Origin: Muribaculaceae bacterium | GTDB lineage: Bacteria; Bacteroidota; Bacteroidia; Bacteroidales; Muribaculaceae | Assembly: GCA_017621225.1 (NCBI GenBank) | Contig: JAGATN010000008.1 | Coordinates: 1 to 62,951, forward strand | Length of the DNA: 62,951 nt | Reading direction: 5' to 3' | In this document: piece after piece, positions 43,009 to 52,602 of the stretch | Position numbering within the stretch: position 1 is the stretch's first letter | Layout: each line of letters starts with the position of its first letter | Notes under the pieces: model-generated | Told to the model about the DNA's origin: nothing | The model's database searches: none | Seen by the model: only the letters and a program-made list of their open reading frames with translations | Translations under genes and position numbers: made by a program

Positions 43009-44862
43009 TTATTTTTCTGCGATAATGTTTTTAACACCTTCTTTAATTTCACTCATCAGGAAGGGCTGACCCTGAACCTTATTGATGCGACGTATCTCTA
43101 CATCGGGATATTTGCTCTGAAGATAATCGGCAAACTGACCGGTGTTCAACTCGGCCACTATCACCTTCTTGTAACGGCGCAATACGTCGCCGGTGTTGAG
43201 AGGCAGCGGGTTGATGTAGCGGAAATGCGTGAACGCCACTTTGACGCCTTCGCAGCAAAGCTCCTGGGCTGCCGTGCGCAGATGGCCGTAAGTGCCGCCC
43301 CATCCGAGCAACAGAGTGTCGGCATCGGCATCGCAAAGCACCTCAAGGCCGGGTATGTCGTCGGCTATGCGGGCCACCTTTTCACGACGGGTGTATACCA
43401 TGCGTTCATGGTTGACCGGATCGGTCGAAATGGCACCGGTAACATAATCTTTTTCCAAGCCGCCGAGACGATGCGTGCAGCCCTCGGTGCCGGGGATGGC
43501 CCAATAGCGCACCTTTGTCTTGTCGTCACGGTCGTACGGACGCCATGAGCATTCGGCCACCTTTTCAGAAGGCACGTATGGAGGCTTGATTGCGGGATAT
43601 TCGTCCTCATCGGGAATGCGCCATGCCGACGAGCCGTTGCCTATGAACGCATCGGTAAGCAATATTACCGGAGTCATATGCTCGATGGCTATGCGCGAAG
43701 CCTCAAACGCCATAGTGAAACAGTCGGTAGGCGATGCCGGAGCCACTACGGCCACGGGCGACTCGCCATTGCGTCCATACAGGGCCTGCATGAGGTCGGT
43801 CTGCTCGGTTTTGGTAGGAAGGCCGGTCGAAGGTCCGCCACGCTGCACGTCGATGACCACCAACGGCAATTCGGCGATGACGGCCAGACCGATGCCCTCG
43901 CTCTTCAAAGCAAGGCCGGGGCCTGAGGTCGACGTAACGGCCAGATTGCCTGCAAACGAAGCTCCGATGGCCGAGCAAACGCCGGCAATTTCGTCTTCCA
44001 TCTGCAATGCCTTAACGCCCAAATCTTTGCGTTTTGCCAATTCATGAAGTATGTCGGTGGCAGGCGTAATGGGGTAGCTGCCGAGGAACAATGGGCGGCC
44101 GCTCTTTTCCGAAGCCATAATGAGGCCCCATGCGGTGGCGGTGTTACCATTTATGTCGGTATAAACGCCAGGGCGCGCATCCTTCGTTTCGATGCGATAG
44201 GTCGACACCGAAGCATGTATGTTGTTACCATAATTATAGCCGGCATTGATCACCTTGGCATTGGCCTCGTATATGGCCGGCTTTTTGGCAAATTTATTTT
44301 TCAGGAAATGGAGAGCGCTTTCAAGCGGGCGGTCGAACAGCCAGCAGACGAGACCGAGCGCGAAAATGTTTCGGCACTTCAGCACGCTCTTGTTGTCAAG
44401 GCCGCTATCGGCAAGCGCGTTCTTGACGAGCGCGGTTACGGGCACTTCGAGCACCTGCGCGTTGATGCCGAGTTCCTTGAACGGATCGTCGGTAACAAAC
44501 AGCGCTTTTTTCAAATCCGACTCCTTGAACGAGTCGATATCAACTATTATTACGCCGCCGGCTTTAACATGTTTGCAGTTTTGCTTCAATGCGGCAGGAT
44601 TCATGGCTATCAGAACGTCGCACTTATCGCCCGGTGTATGAACTTCGGAACCTACGCTTACCTGAAATCCCGAAACACCGCCAAGCGAACCTTGCGGAGC
44701 ACGTATCTCTGCCGGATAGTCGGGAAATGTGGATACCTGGTTTCCTATTCCGGCCGACACGTTGGTGAAAATGTTTCCGACCAACTGCATTCCGTCGCCG
44801 GAATCGCCCGAAAAGCGCACAACCACCTTATCAAGCGTCTTAACATTAGCGTCTTCTAACAT
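43009..44862 (-). CDS. korA: 2-oxoacid:ferredoxin oxidoreductase, alpha subunit with fused gamma domain
   Basis: 617-aa subunit: gamma domain at the N-terminus (about 8-190, VVVRFSGDSGDGMQLVGN) fused to the pyrimidine-binding alpha domain (about 225-440, FLGSYPITPATDILHELAK) and a transketolase-C-like domain (about 480-610). The fused gamma-alpha layout is typical of KorA from Bacteroidota and Actinobacteria. Partner of korB. Confidence 0.93.
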   Translation of the reverse strand: MLEDANVKTLDKVVVRFSGDSGDGMQLVGNIFTNVSAGIGNQVSTFPDYPAEIRAPQGSLGGVSGFQVSVGSEVHTPGDKCDVLIAMNPAALKQNCKHVKAGGVIIVDIDSFKESDLKKALFVTDDPFKELGINAQVLEVPVTALVKNALADSGLDNKSVLKCRNIFALGLVCWLFDRPLESALHFLKNKFAKKPAIYEANAKVINAGYNYGNNIHASVSTYRIETKDARPGVYTDINGNTATAWGLIMASEKSGRPLFLGSYPITPATDILHELAKRKDLGVKALQMEDEIAGVCSAIGASFAGNLAVTSTSGPGLALKSEGIGLAVIAELPLVVIDVQRGGPSTGLPTKTEQTDLMQALYGRNGESPVAVVAPASPTDCFTMAFEASRIAIEHMTPVILLTDAFIGNGSSAWRIPDEDEYPAIKPPYVPSEKVAECSWRPYDRDDKTKVRYWAIPGTEGCTHRLGGLEKDYVTGAISTDPVNHERMVYTRREKVARIADDIPGLEVLCDADADTLLLGWGGTYGHLRTAAQELCCEGVKVAFTHFRYINPLPLNTGDVLRRYKKVIVAELNTGQFADYLQSKYPDVEIRRINKVQGQPFLMSEIKEGVKNIIAEK

Positions 44863-44930
44863 AATATAAATATTACACTGTGTCTGTATTATTGTTTTTT
44901 TGGTATTAATCTCTAAAGGAATTCCAAAAG

Positions 44931-44961
44931 CAAAGTTATTGAATATTTATCAATTTGCAAT
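44931..44961 (-). promoter_or_regulatory. korAB promoter
   Basis: Minus strand ATTG (44961-44958), 19 bp, TAACTTTG (44938-44931). Leader of about 60 nt before korA. Confidence 0.6.
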
Positions 44962-45029
44962 ATAAATTTACCGTTTTCAGACAAAACAGGCCAACGAATG
45001 AGTCATTCGGGGTGTTTTGCCGAGGCTTT

Positions 45030-46394
45030 TCAATACATTTTGCCGAAACGCAATGCACTGCCCTTGACCGAGCCGAACACCACTCCATACCTGAAGGCCA
45101 CATTGCCGTTTACCCACGTCATGACCGGACGGCCGTGCAGCGTCATCCCCTCAAGCGGAGTCCACTTGCATTTGCTTATGACATCATCGTCGGTAACGGT
45201 GTATGGTTCGCATTCGTCATCAAACAAAACCAAATCGGCATAATATCCCTTGCGAATGAATCCGCGACGGTCTATGCCAAACACCTTTGCCGGATTATGG
45301 CTCATGGCGGTCACGACTCCGGGCAGAGTAAACACCCCTTCCCTCACGAGCTCCATCATGACCGACAGCGAGAACTGCACCATAGGCATTCCCGACACCG
45401 CCGTCAACGCCGTACCCGTCTTTTCCGACAGCAGATGCGGAGCATGGTCGGTGGCTATCACGTCGATGCGTCCATCGGCAACGGCACTGCGCAACGCTTC
45501 GCGATCGGCGCTCCGCTTTATGGCCGGATTGCACTTGATGCGCGCGCCAAGCACTTCATACAGCTCATCGGTAAACATCAGGTACTGCGGACAGGTTTCG
45601 GCCGTGATACGCTTGCCCTCTATCGGGCCGGGAGCAAAAAATTCAAGCTCGTCAGCGGTCGACACATGCATCACATGCAAGCGGGCATCGTATCGGCGCG
45701 CCAACTCAACCGCGTGCGCGGTAGCCTTGTAGCAAGCCTCATGGCTACGTATTACGGGGTGAAAATCTATCGGCAGATTTTCGCCATATTTCTCAATCAC
45801 GGCCTGCCGGTTGCGTCGTATCACCGCTTCGTCCTCGGCATGGACCGCTATCAGAGCCTTCACGTTGGCAAATATGTCGTTGAGCATCTTTCCGTTGTCG
45901 ACGAGCATATTGCCGGTCGACGAGCCCAAAAACAATTTCACGCCGGCCACCTTCGAATAGTCGGCATTCAGCAGTTCTTCAAGATTATCGTTCGTGGCGC
46001 CTATGAAAAAGCCGTAATTGGCCACCGACGTTTCCGACGCGCGGCGCATCTTTTCGCACAACGCCTCGTTGGTAACGGTCATGGGCTTGGTGTTGGGCAT
46101 GTCGATAAACGACGTCACCCCGCCGGCCACGGCCGCGCTGCTCTCCGATGCCATGTCGGCCTTATGAGTAAGGCCCGGATCGCGAAAATGCACATGCTCG
46201 TCGATTGCGCCCGGAAGCAACAGCTTTTCTTCGGCATCGACCAATGTGGCCGCGCCCGACATAAGTTCGTCTGACGGATTGCCCTCGCCCGTTTCGGCAA
46301 TGATGTCGCCCTCGATGGCCACGTAGCCCATCTTAACGGCACCGTCGGTCACCACGCGGGCGTTATATATTAATGTGTCAATTTTTCTTTCCAT
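45030..46394 (-). CDS. pyrC: Dihydroorotase
   Basis: 454-aa class I amidohydrolase closing carbamoyl-aspartate to dihydroorotate in pyrimidine synthesis. Zinc ligands His67 and His69 in DEHVHFRDPG, LFLGSSTGN region, IAVHAEDE, LHVMHVST and the catalytic ATDHAPH. Length normal. Overlaps the upstream glycosyltransferase by 17 bp and is the last gene of its operon. No other pyr gene is in the window. Confidence 0.93.
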   Translation of the reverse strand: MERKIDTLIYNARVVTDGAVKMGYVAIEGDIIAETGEGNPSDELMSGAATLVDAEEKLLLPGAIDEHVHFRDPGLTHKADMASESSAAVAGGVTSFIDMPNTKPMTVTNEALCEKMRRASETSVANYGFFIGATNDNLEELLNADYSKVAGVKLFLGSSTGNMLVDNGKMLNDIFANVKALIAVHAEDEAVIRRNRQAVIEKYGENLPIDFHPVIRSHEACYKATAHAVELARRYDARLHVMHVSTADELEFFAPGPIEGKRITAETCPQYLMFTDELYEVLGARIKCNPAIKRSADREALRSAVADGRIDVIATDHAPHLLSEKTGTALTAVSGMPMVQFSLSVMMELVREGVFTLPGVVTAMSHNPAKVFGIDRRGFIRKGYYADLVLFDDECEPYTVTDDDVISKCKWTPLEGMTLHGRPVMTWVNGNVAFRYGVVFGSVKGSALRFGKMY

Positions 46395-47130
46395 AATCGG
46401 GATATTTCTTGAACAGGCTCGAAAGCTTCAGCTGAATCACGCCAAACACGGCTTCGCCGAATATCCCCCTGTTCATCTTGCTCTCGCCAAGCATGCGGTT
46501 GACGAAAACTATGGGTACCTCAACTATCTTGAATCCGTACTTATATGCGAGGAATTTCATTTCAATTTGAAATGCATACCCCTTGAAGCGAATGTTGTCG
46601 AGCGGCAACGCGGCAAGCACCCGGCGCGTATAGCATACGAAGCCGGCAGTGGTGTCGCGCACGGGCATCCCGGTGACTATCCTCACGTATGCCGATGCGT
46701 AGTACGACATCAGCACCCTGCCCATGGGCCAGTTGACCACGTTCACGCCCGTTACGTAGCGCGACCCGATGGCCATGTCGGCCCCACCGGTCGAGCAAGC
46801 TTCGTAAAGAGCCGTCAGGTCGTTAGGATTGTGGGAGAAGTCGGCATCCATTTCGAATATGTACTCATATTCGGGACGCTCCAACGCCCACTTGAATCCG
46901 GTTATGTAAGCCGTACCGAGTCCGAGCTTCCCCGCGCGCTCCAAAATGTGAACGCGCCCCGGCAGCTCCTCGATTTTGCGTTTTACTATCGCTGCCGTTC
47001 CGTCGGGCGACCCGTCGTCAATCACAAGCACGTCGAACCCGTGCGGCAACTTCATCACGGCATCTATTATTGCCGAGATGTTTTCTTTTTCATTATAAGT
47101 CGGAATTATGACTAAGCAATCCGAAGCCAT
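46378..47130 (-). CDS. Polyprenol-monophosphomannose synthase (GT2)
   Basis: 250-aa GT-A glycosyltransferase of the dolichol-phosphate-mannose synthase type. N-terminal VIIPTYNEKENI, VIDDGSPDGT (Asp38-Asp39), GKLGLGTAYITGF, and the metal-binding Asp95-Ala-Asp97 in MDADFSHNP. No C-terminal membrane helices, as in the single-domain DPM1 form. Expected to transfer mannose from GDP-mannose to an isoprenyl phosphate for use by envelope glycosyltransferases. Sits between the barrel gene and pyrC with overlaps. Confidence 0.88.
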   Translation of the reverse strand: MASDCLVIIPTYNEKENISAIIDAVMKLPHGFDVLVIDDGSPDGTAAIVKRKIEELPGRVHILERAGKLGLGTAYITGFKWALERPEYEYIFEMDADFSHNPNDLTALYEACSTGGADMAIGSRYVTGVNVVNWPMGRVLMSYYASAYVRIVTGMPVRDTTAGFVCYTRRVLAALPLDNIRFKGYAFQIEMKFLAYKYGFKIVEVPIVFVNRMLGESKMNRGIFGEAVFGVIQLKLSSLFKKYPDYGKKN

Positions 47131-47136
47131 GCGAAA

Positions 47137-48819
47137 TTAAAACTTATACGTTACGCCCACAAGACCGGTCAAGCCCTGCATGGGGATGTTTCCGGGGAGC
47201 AGACATTTTTTATTGAGCAGATTTTCGCCGCGTACGAACGCGCTCCATTGCGAGTCGATGCGGTAGAGCGCACCGAGCTTAAGATTCGACATGTTGCCGA
47301 GCGACACTTCGGTGGGTTGATATTCATCCCAGTTGATATTGCCCGGATCAGACAAATCGACGTCGGGATACACGCTCCACATGGCGCGCTTGGTGCGCAA
47401 CTCAAATCCGGCCGTGATGTCGAGAGCGGAGATGGGCGTAACGCGCAGCGATGCATCGAGTACGTTTTTGGCCCTGTCGCGCCACAAATAGTAACCACGG
47501 TCATATTTTTGGGGAGCAGCCTCAAACGAAGCCTTCAGCTCTACTATGTCGTTATACTTATAGCCCAAGGCGGCACCCACGCGCCAACCCTTCATGTCTA
47601 TTTGCTCGAACAGACATATGCGGCTGTCATCCATGAACGCCGGCATAAGCCAATCGTTGGCTATCGCATATCCGCCATACAGGTCGAAATGGAAACCTCT
47701 GAACGGACCGATGGTGATGCCCGCGTCGGCCGTGAGCGGAATGTGCGAGAAGCGATTCTGCGCATAAGGCTGCACGAAAGGCGCGCAGTCGTATAGCGAC
47801 GACAGGGTGTTTCGGTGCTCGCCGCCGCCCGCTTTTACGTACAGGCTGAACTGCGAGGCCGGCATTATGGTAAGCTTGGCATCGGGTGCTATGTGAAACA
47901 CCTTATCGCCATGTAAAGTGAAGTCGATGCGTGCGCCCAAATCGAGCACGGCATTGTTGCCTGAGAGCGAATACTTGGGAGTAACGGTAAGCAACTGATC
48001 TGACTTGCTGCCGTATTCCTTGAGATAATCCATTCTCAACGACGAGGCGGTGAAATCGACATCGATGGTCAGACTCGACCTATCGTTGATTCCGAATGCC
48101 ATTCCGCCGGCTACGCCATACAGATTCTGGCGTTTCGCGAACGGGGCAGGCTGAGCCAACGCCCAGTCGGGATTGTCGACATAGGCAAACCGATTGAAGC
48201 TTACACCGATATTATAATCGAAATCGGAATGCGACGAACGGAACAGTGCGTTCAAGTCGAACTTATGAAGATTCTGGGGTCTGAGCGCGTCGGCATCATA
48301 CAGGTTATATCGGGCAAACGTATATCCTACGCCGGCATCGAGCACCGACTTACCACCTATGGCCTGATGCAGCATGGCGCCGAGAGAGGCCGTATTGCGG
48401 CGGTAATAGGAGCCGTCGCGCTTGTAGGCCGTACCGTTGTACTGCATCCATCCGTTTACGCGCGTGCGCTCGTTGTCGATGAAGCGGTATCCGGCCGAAA
48501 GGTTCGTATTATACATCGGAAAGAAGCCCAACGCGGCATATCCCTTGAACGGCGACACATATATTGCATCGTCGAATGCGGCGGGCTCGAGAATGGTCAA
48601 CGCCGAAGCTATGCGCGACGAAGCCACCCTTTCGCTATAACTCAGTCGCGTGGCCGTTATGGGGCTGAGATTGATTGAAGGCATGAAATTCAACCTCGTT
48701 GCCTCGCGCTGTTCCGGTATTATTTCATGCTCGACGGTAATCTCCTTCGTAAGACTCTGAGCCGAAGCCGAGAGTGCCAAGGCAGAAGCCAATGCTAATG
48801 TGATATATCTTAAAGTCAT
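47137..48819 (-). CDS. TonB-receptor-like outer-membrane beta-barrel, plug-less
   Basis: 560-aa protein with signal peptide (MTLRYITLALASALALSASA-Q), no TonB box or plug visible, and a barrel made of strands such as AALGFFPMYNTNLSAGYRF, SLTIDVDFTASSLRM, AFVRGENLLNKKCLLPG and the final GLTGLVGVTYKF. The motif near the end resembles the C-terminus of TonB-dependent receptors (vrveNLlnkky). It follows the 994-residue TPR protein by 36 bp, suggesting that the two act together. Function unknown. Confidence 0.7.
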   Translation of the reverse strand: MTLRYITLALASALALSASAQSLTKEITVEHEIIPEQREATRLNFMPSINLSPITATRLSYSERVASSRIASALTILEPAAFDDAIYVSPFKGYAALGFFPMYNTNLSAGYRFIDNERTRVNGWMQYNGTAYKRDGSYYRRNTASLGAMLHQAIGGKSVLDAGVGYTFARYNLYDADALRPQNLHKFDLNALFRSSHSDFDYNIGVSFNRFAYVDNPDWALAQPAPFAKRQNLYGVAGGMAFGINDRSSLTIDVDFTASSLRMDYLKEYGSKSDQLLTVTPKYSLSGNNAVLDLGARIDFTLHGDKVFHIAPDAKLTIMPASQFSLYVKAGGGEHRNTLSSLYDCAPFVQPYAQNRFSHIPLTADAGITIGPFRGFHFDLYGGYAIANDWLMPAFMDDSRICLFEQIDMKGWRVGAALGYKYNDIVELKASFEAAPQKYDRGYYLWRDRAKNVLDASLRVTPISALDITAGFELRTKRAMWSVYPDVDLSDPGNINWDEYQPTEVSLGNMSNLKLGALYRIDSQWSAFVRGENLLNKKCLLPGNIPMQGLTGLVGVTYKF

Positions 48820-48855
48820 AATTTTTTCAGTAATGAAGTTTTGGTAACTATGTGT

Positions 48856-51840
48856 TTACTCCTTTATGCGTTCCTCTATCATCTGGAATATGTCGGCTTC
48901 GGCACCCGGATAGTTCGCCTTGAGGCTCTTGAGATATTCGTTGGCCTCAAAATCGTTACCCTCGGCCCTGAGCACGTCACTGAACACGATGAATCCTCGT
49001 GCCAGCCAATACTGCTGCGGAGGATTGGCATTGATGAACGCATCGATGACTTTTCGGGCTTCCTTCACATTGCCCTGGGTCAGCAACAATTCGCCGAGCT
49101 TCACGGCACTGCGCGCTCCATATTCGTCGTCGACATTACCGGCAAGAGCTTTCCATTCTTCGATTGCGCCATCGGGCTTTCCGGTCTGCTCGAGGGCGAG
49201 ACCGCGCATGTATTTTATTTCCGACGACTCCTTGCCTCCGGCAGCGGTGGTAGAGAGCAGCTTGTCGGCGGCCGAAAGCACATCCTCGTATTTTCCGAGG
49301 CGACCGGCCGTTCGCAGTATGCCGAGACGAGCCTCCTGAAGGTTTCTCGCGCCCGAAGCTTTCGATTCGAGGGTCACGTAAGTTTCGTATGCCACCTCAT
49401 CGTTGCCTCGTTCTATTTCGGCATCAGCCTTTATGAGCAGCGCGTCGTCGACCATTTCGGCATCGGGATGCGACGCCGCGAGTTTCGAGGCATACTCATA
49501 AGCCTTTTCGCTGTCACCGGCATCGGATGCGGCCGTGGCCAGATAGTACAAAGCCTGGGCCTCGTAAGCACCATTGGGATATTGCACTATGTACGAGGTC
49601 AATTTCTCGGTATTGTCATTGTTTATATAGTCTTTTTCAGCCGACTGGAACGCTATGGCATCGAGTTCGGAAGCCTCGATCTTCGGAGCGTTGGGAACCG
49701 AGTTGACGAACTGTGCAAAATCCGACAGTCGGCCTTCGTCGGCAAATATGCGCTTGAGGTCGTCGGTGGCTATTCGTGCTTCGTCGCTCGTGGGATAAGT
49801 GGTTATCACCTGCTTGTAAGCGTCGATGGCATCTTCGCGCTTGCCCTGGTTCATATTGGTTATGGCAAGCTGCAAGTAGCCCTGACGGCCATACGAAGTG
49901 GCTGGATATGTCCGAACGAGTTCGGTATACGTATCGATTGCCTTTCCGTTTTCGCCTATCGCCACGTAGCTCTCGGCCTTTTCGAGCAGCGAAGCCGGTA
50001 CGAGACCCGACGACGGGAAGCGGCTTATCAAATCGTCGATGGCACTTATCTTTCCTTTATAGTCGCGCGTCAGACCCTTCATTATGGCCAGTTGATACAG
50101 CGCATAGTCGCCGGCCTCGGGATTAAGGTCGTAAGCCTTGCGGTATTCGGCTTCGGCTTCGGCGAACTTCGACTGATAGTAGAGGCAATCGCCCGCACGG
50201 TCGTAGGCATCGGCAAGCATCGACTTTTCGGGAGTCGGACGCGCCGAAATCACCTGACGGAAGTCGTTGAGAGCATCGCCGAATTTCGATTGCGCCAACC
50301 GCGCGTATCCGAGATTGTAGTATGCCAGCGTGCGATTCGGATCGCCCTGCCGAGTCTGTTTTATGTAGGCATTGAACTCGGAAGCGGCCTTGTCGTACTG
50401 CTTCATCTCATAATTGCAATTGCCCGACCATATCAGCGACTGCAGAGCTATCTCGTCGTTAGAGCGTATGCGCGAAGCATCGCTGAAATGCGTAAGCGCA
50501 TCCGAATATTTTCCGGCGCCATATTCGCGAGTGCCGAGCATGAACAGCACACGCTGCTTTGCTTCGATCACCTTGGCCGACGGATTTTTCATTTTGTTTA
50601 TGCTCTGAAGTGCCTTGTCATATTCATTGTCGGTAACATATCCGCTTATTATGTATTCCTGAACCTTTTCGGCATATCGCGAGTCGGGATAGCGCGAAAG
50701 GAAATCCTCAAACAGTGCAACCGAGCTTCCGAAAGGAATTTTGCCTCCCTCCATCTTTGCGATGGCATAATTATATAGTGCCGTCTCCGAAATAGCGCGG
50801 TCGTAATTGCGCTTATAGGCTCGTTCGAAAGCCATCAACGCCGAAGTGGGATTGCCCTCCTTCACATAGCTCTGACCGAGGAACAGATTGGCGCTCTGCC
50901 CCATCTCATTGTCCTGGTCGGTGACTTTGCTGAGCAGCTTTATGGCGCTTTCATAATTGCCCTGCTTGTATTCGCTCACGCCGAGAATGTAGTAAGCCGA
51001 CGGATGAACTTCGGTGGCATCGGCGGCATATCGCCACAGATACGGCACGGCTTCATCCTCGCGACCGAGATTGTAGAGCGATTCGCCGGCTATGCGGTTG
51101 GCTTCGGGGGCGAACGATTCGATCACGTTGCCGCTCAAAGCCGCCTGCGCGCATTTCAACGCCTCGGCATAATTGCCGTCCATATAATTTATCTGAGCCA
51201 GATAGTAATTTGCGGCAGCGCCGAGATCGGCATCCGACAACGACTTTTCGAAATAAGCCTTTGCCGCTGCATAGTCCTCGCGACGATAAGCGATGTAACC
51301 CAAATAAAACTGCACGGCACCGGCATATTGTCCGCCCGCGTTCTCTATCGACTTGAATCCGGCCTCGGCCTCATCGTATCGGGCCAGCATCAGATTGCTG
51401 TACGCCTGACGATATATGCAGTCACTGGCCCTGTCGGAAGTCAACGCCCCGAATGCCACTTTGTCGTAGCGTGCGAGAGCTTCGGCATACTTGCCGCGAG
51501 TGAAATAATAGTCACCCGCGCTTGCCTCTACATCCTCGCGCAACGGCGACTCGGGATAAAGACGCAGCCATTCGTCAAACAAGACAATGGCTTCATCATT
51601 GCCCGTATATAAGGTTGACATTGCCAAATAGTAAAAAGCTTCGCGCGATTGTTCGGATGTTGGATTAAGCTTGCGCAACTGAAGCATCTGGTCGATGCAA
51701 CCCGTATAGTTGCGGTTGCGATACATCTCCACGCCACGCTGCAAATAGCCCGAAGCTTCGGGCGAATTAATCTGGGCCGACAACGGAGAGCCTCCCAGAA
51801 AAGCCGCTGCTGCGGCTGTCAAAATCATTTTTCCTTTCAT
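48856..51840 (-). CDS. Large periplasmic tetratricopeptide-repeat protein
   Basis: 994-aa protein: signal peptide (MKGKMILTAAAAAFLGGSPLSA-Q), then TPR helices through the whole length, with repeating patterns such as YYLAQINYMDGNYAEALKCA, AYYNLGYARLAQSKFGDAL and AMKGLTRDYKGKISAIDDLI, probably over 20 repeats. A periplasmic scaffold that may bring substrates or partners to the barrel encoded next. Start at ATG 51840, with a -7 box 34 bases upstream. First gene of TPR-barrel-GT2-pyrC. Confidence 0.82.
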   Translation of the reverse strand: MKGKMILTAAAAAFLGGSPLSAQINSPEASGYLQRGVEMYRNRNYTGCIDQMLQLRKLNPTSEQSREAFYYLAMSTLYTGNDEAIVLFDEWLRLYPESPLREDVEASAGDYYFTRGKYAEALARYDKVAFGALTSDRASDCIYRQAYSNLMLARYDEAEAGFKSIENAGGQYAGAVQFYLGYIAYRREDYAAAKAYFEKSLSDADLGAAANYYLAQINYMDGNYAEALKCAQAALSGNVIESFAPEANRIAGESLYNLGREDEAVPYLWRYAADATEVHPSAYYILGVSEYKQGNYESAIKLLSKVTDQDNEMGQSANLFLGQSYVKEGNPTSALMAFERAYKRNYDRAISETALYNYAIAKMEGGKIPFGSSVALFEDFLSRYPDSRYAEKVQEYIISGYVTDNEYDKALQSINKMKNPSAKVIEAKQRVLFMLGTREYGAGKYSDALTHFSDASRIRSNDEIALQSLIWSGNCNYEMKQYDKAASEFNAYIKQTRQGDPNRTLAYYNLGYARLAQSKFGDALNDFRQVISARPTPEKSMLADAYDRAGDCLYYQSKFAEAEAEYRKAYDLNPEAGDYALYQLAIMKGLTRDYKGKISAIDDLISRFPSSGLVPASLLEKAESYVAIGENGKAIDTYTELVRTYPATSYGRQGYLQLAITNMNQGKREDAIDAYKQVITTYPTSDEARIATDDLKRIFADEGRLSDFAQFVNSVPNAPKIEASELDAIAFQSAEKDYINNDNTEKLTSYIVQYPNGAYEAQALYYLATAASDAGDSEKAYEYASKLAASHPDAEMVDDALLIKADAEIERGNDEVAYETYVTLESKASGARNLQEARLGILRTAGRLGKYEDVLSAADKLLSTTAAGGKESSEIKYMRGLALEQTGKPDGAIEEWKALAGNVDDEYGARSAVKLGELLLTQGNVKEARKVIDAFINANPPQQYWLARGFIVFSDVLRAEGNDFEANEYLKSLKANYPGAEADIFQMIEERIKE

Positions 51841-51873
51841 TAGCTGATGGGTAAGGGATAAGCTTTACGCCTG

Positions 51874-51881
51874 CAAATTTA
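51874..51881 (-). promoter_or_regulatory. -7 promoter box for the TPR operon
   Basis: Minus-strand TAAATTTG, 33 bases before the TPR gene. Confidence 0.55.
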
Positions 51882-51987
51882 AGCATTTTAATCAACAAAC
51901 GTTCATCTCGATTGCACATTAATTGGCATTTTTAAACCGCGAATAGCAAATTTCACGCATTAAACATCCTTTTAACAAAAAACAATG

Positions 51988-51995
51988 TATATTTG
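51988..51995 (+). promoter_or_regulatory. -7 promoter box for XRE-cupin operon
   Basis: TATATTTG, 34 bases before the ATG at 52030. Divergent from the TPR promoter. Confidence 0.6.
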
Positions 51996-52029
51996 CAATC
52001 CGTTTAACTACTAAAACGTCAATTTTCAG

Positions 52030-52581
52030 ATGAAGCAAATCGAACAAATTGCCGAACGGCTCAGGGGGCTTCGCGACGCCATCGACATTACCGTCGACGA
52101 CATGGCCGAATCATGCGGCATAGACATAAGCACGTACAAGGCCTATGAATCGGGCACGACCGACATACCCGTCAGTTTTCTGCACAAAGTGTCGCAAGTA
52201 CACGGAGTGGAACTCACCACGCTGATGTTTGGCGACGAGCCCAAAATGAGTTCTTACTTCATAACCCGAAAGGGCAAAGGCGAAGTGGTTGAACGAACGA
52301 AAGCTTACAAATATCAGTCGCTGGCGGCAGGCTTTTCAGGCCGACGCGCCGATCCGTTCATAGTGACCGTGCACCCAACCGCTCCCGACGCGCCGATTAC
52401 GCTCAACACCCATGCCGGACAGGAATTCAACATGGTGGTGCGCGGGCGAATGACATTGCGCCTGAACGGTAAGGATCTGACTCTCGAAGAAGGCGACAGC
52501 ATTTTCTTCAACGCCGAGCTTCCACATGGTATGAAAGCGCTCGACGATGACAAAGTAAGCTTCTTGGCCATAATATTTTAA
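52030..52581 (+). CDS. XRE-family regulator with C-terminal cupin domain
   Basis: 183-aa two-domain regulator: helix-turn-helix of the Cro/C1 type (about 5-65, LRDAIDITVDDMAESCGIDISTYKAYESG) and a small cupin barrel (about 105-180, HAGQEFNMVVRGRMTLRLNGKDLTLEEGDSIFFNAELPHGMKAL). The cupin likely senses a small molecule, plausibly linked to the acyl-CoA ligase gene 21 bp downstream in the same operon. Its own promoter may be autoregulated. Confidence 0.88.
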   Translation: MKQIEQIAERLRGLRDAIDITVDDMAESCGIDISTYKAYESGTTDIPVSFLHKVSQVHGVELTTLMFGDEPKMSSYFITRKGKGEVVERTKAYKYQSLAAGFSGRRADPFIVTVHPTAPDAPITLNTHAGQEFNMVVRGRMTLRLNGKDLTLEEGDSIFFNAELPHGMKALDDDKVSFLAIIF

Positions 52582-52602
52582 CTCGACTGAACGACACTCA
52601 TT

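Noticed and set aside
44955-46274. Long plus-strand open frame (439 codons) opposite pyrC
   Set aside because: Mirror of the codon bias of pyrC; His/Arg/Val-rich composition, no family features, while pyrC on the other strand has all catalytic motifs.
48841-50778. Plus-strand open frame of 645 codons opposite the TPR gene
   Set aside because: Antisense shadow of a repetitive GC-rich gene; no signal, domain or promoter.
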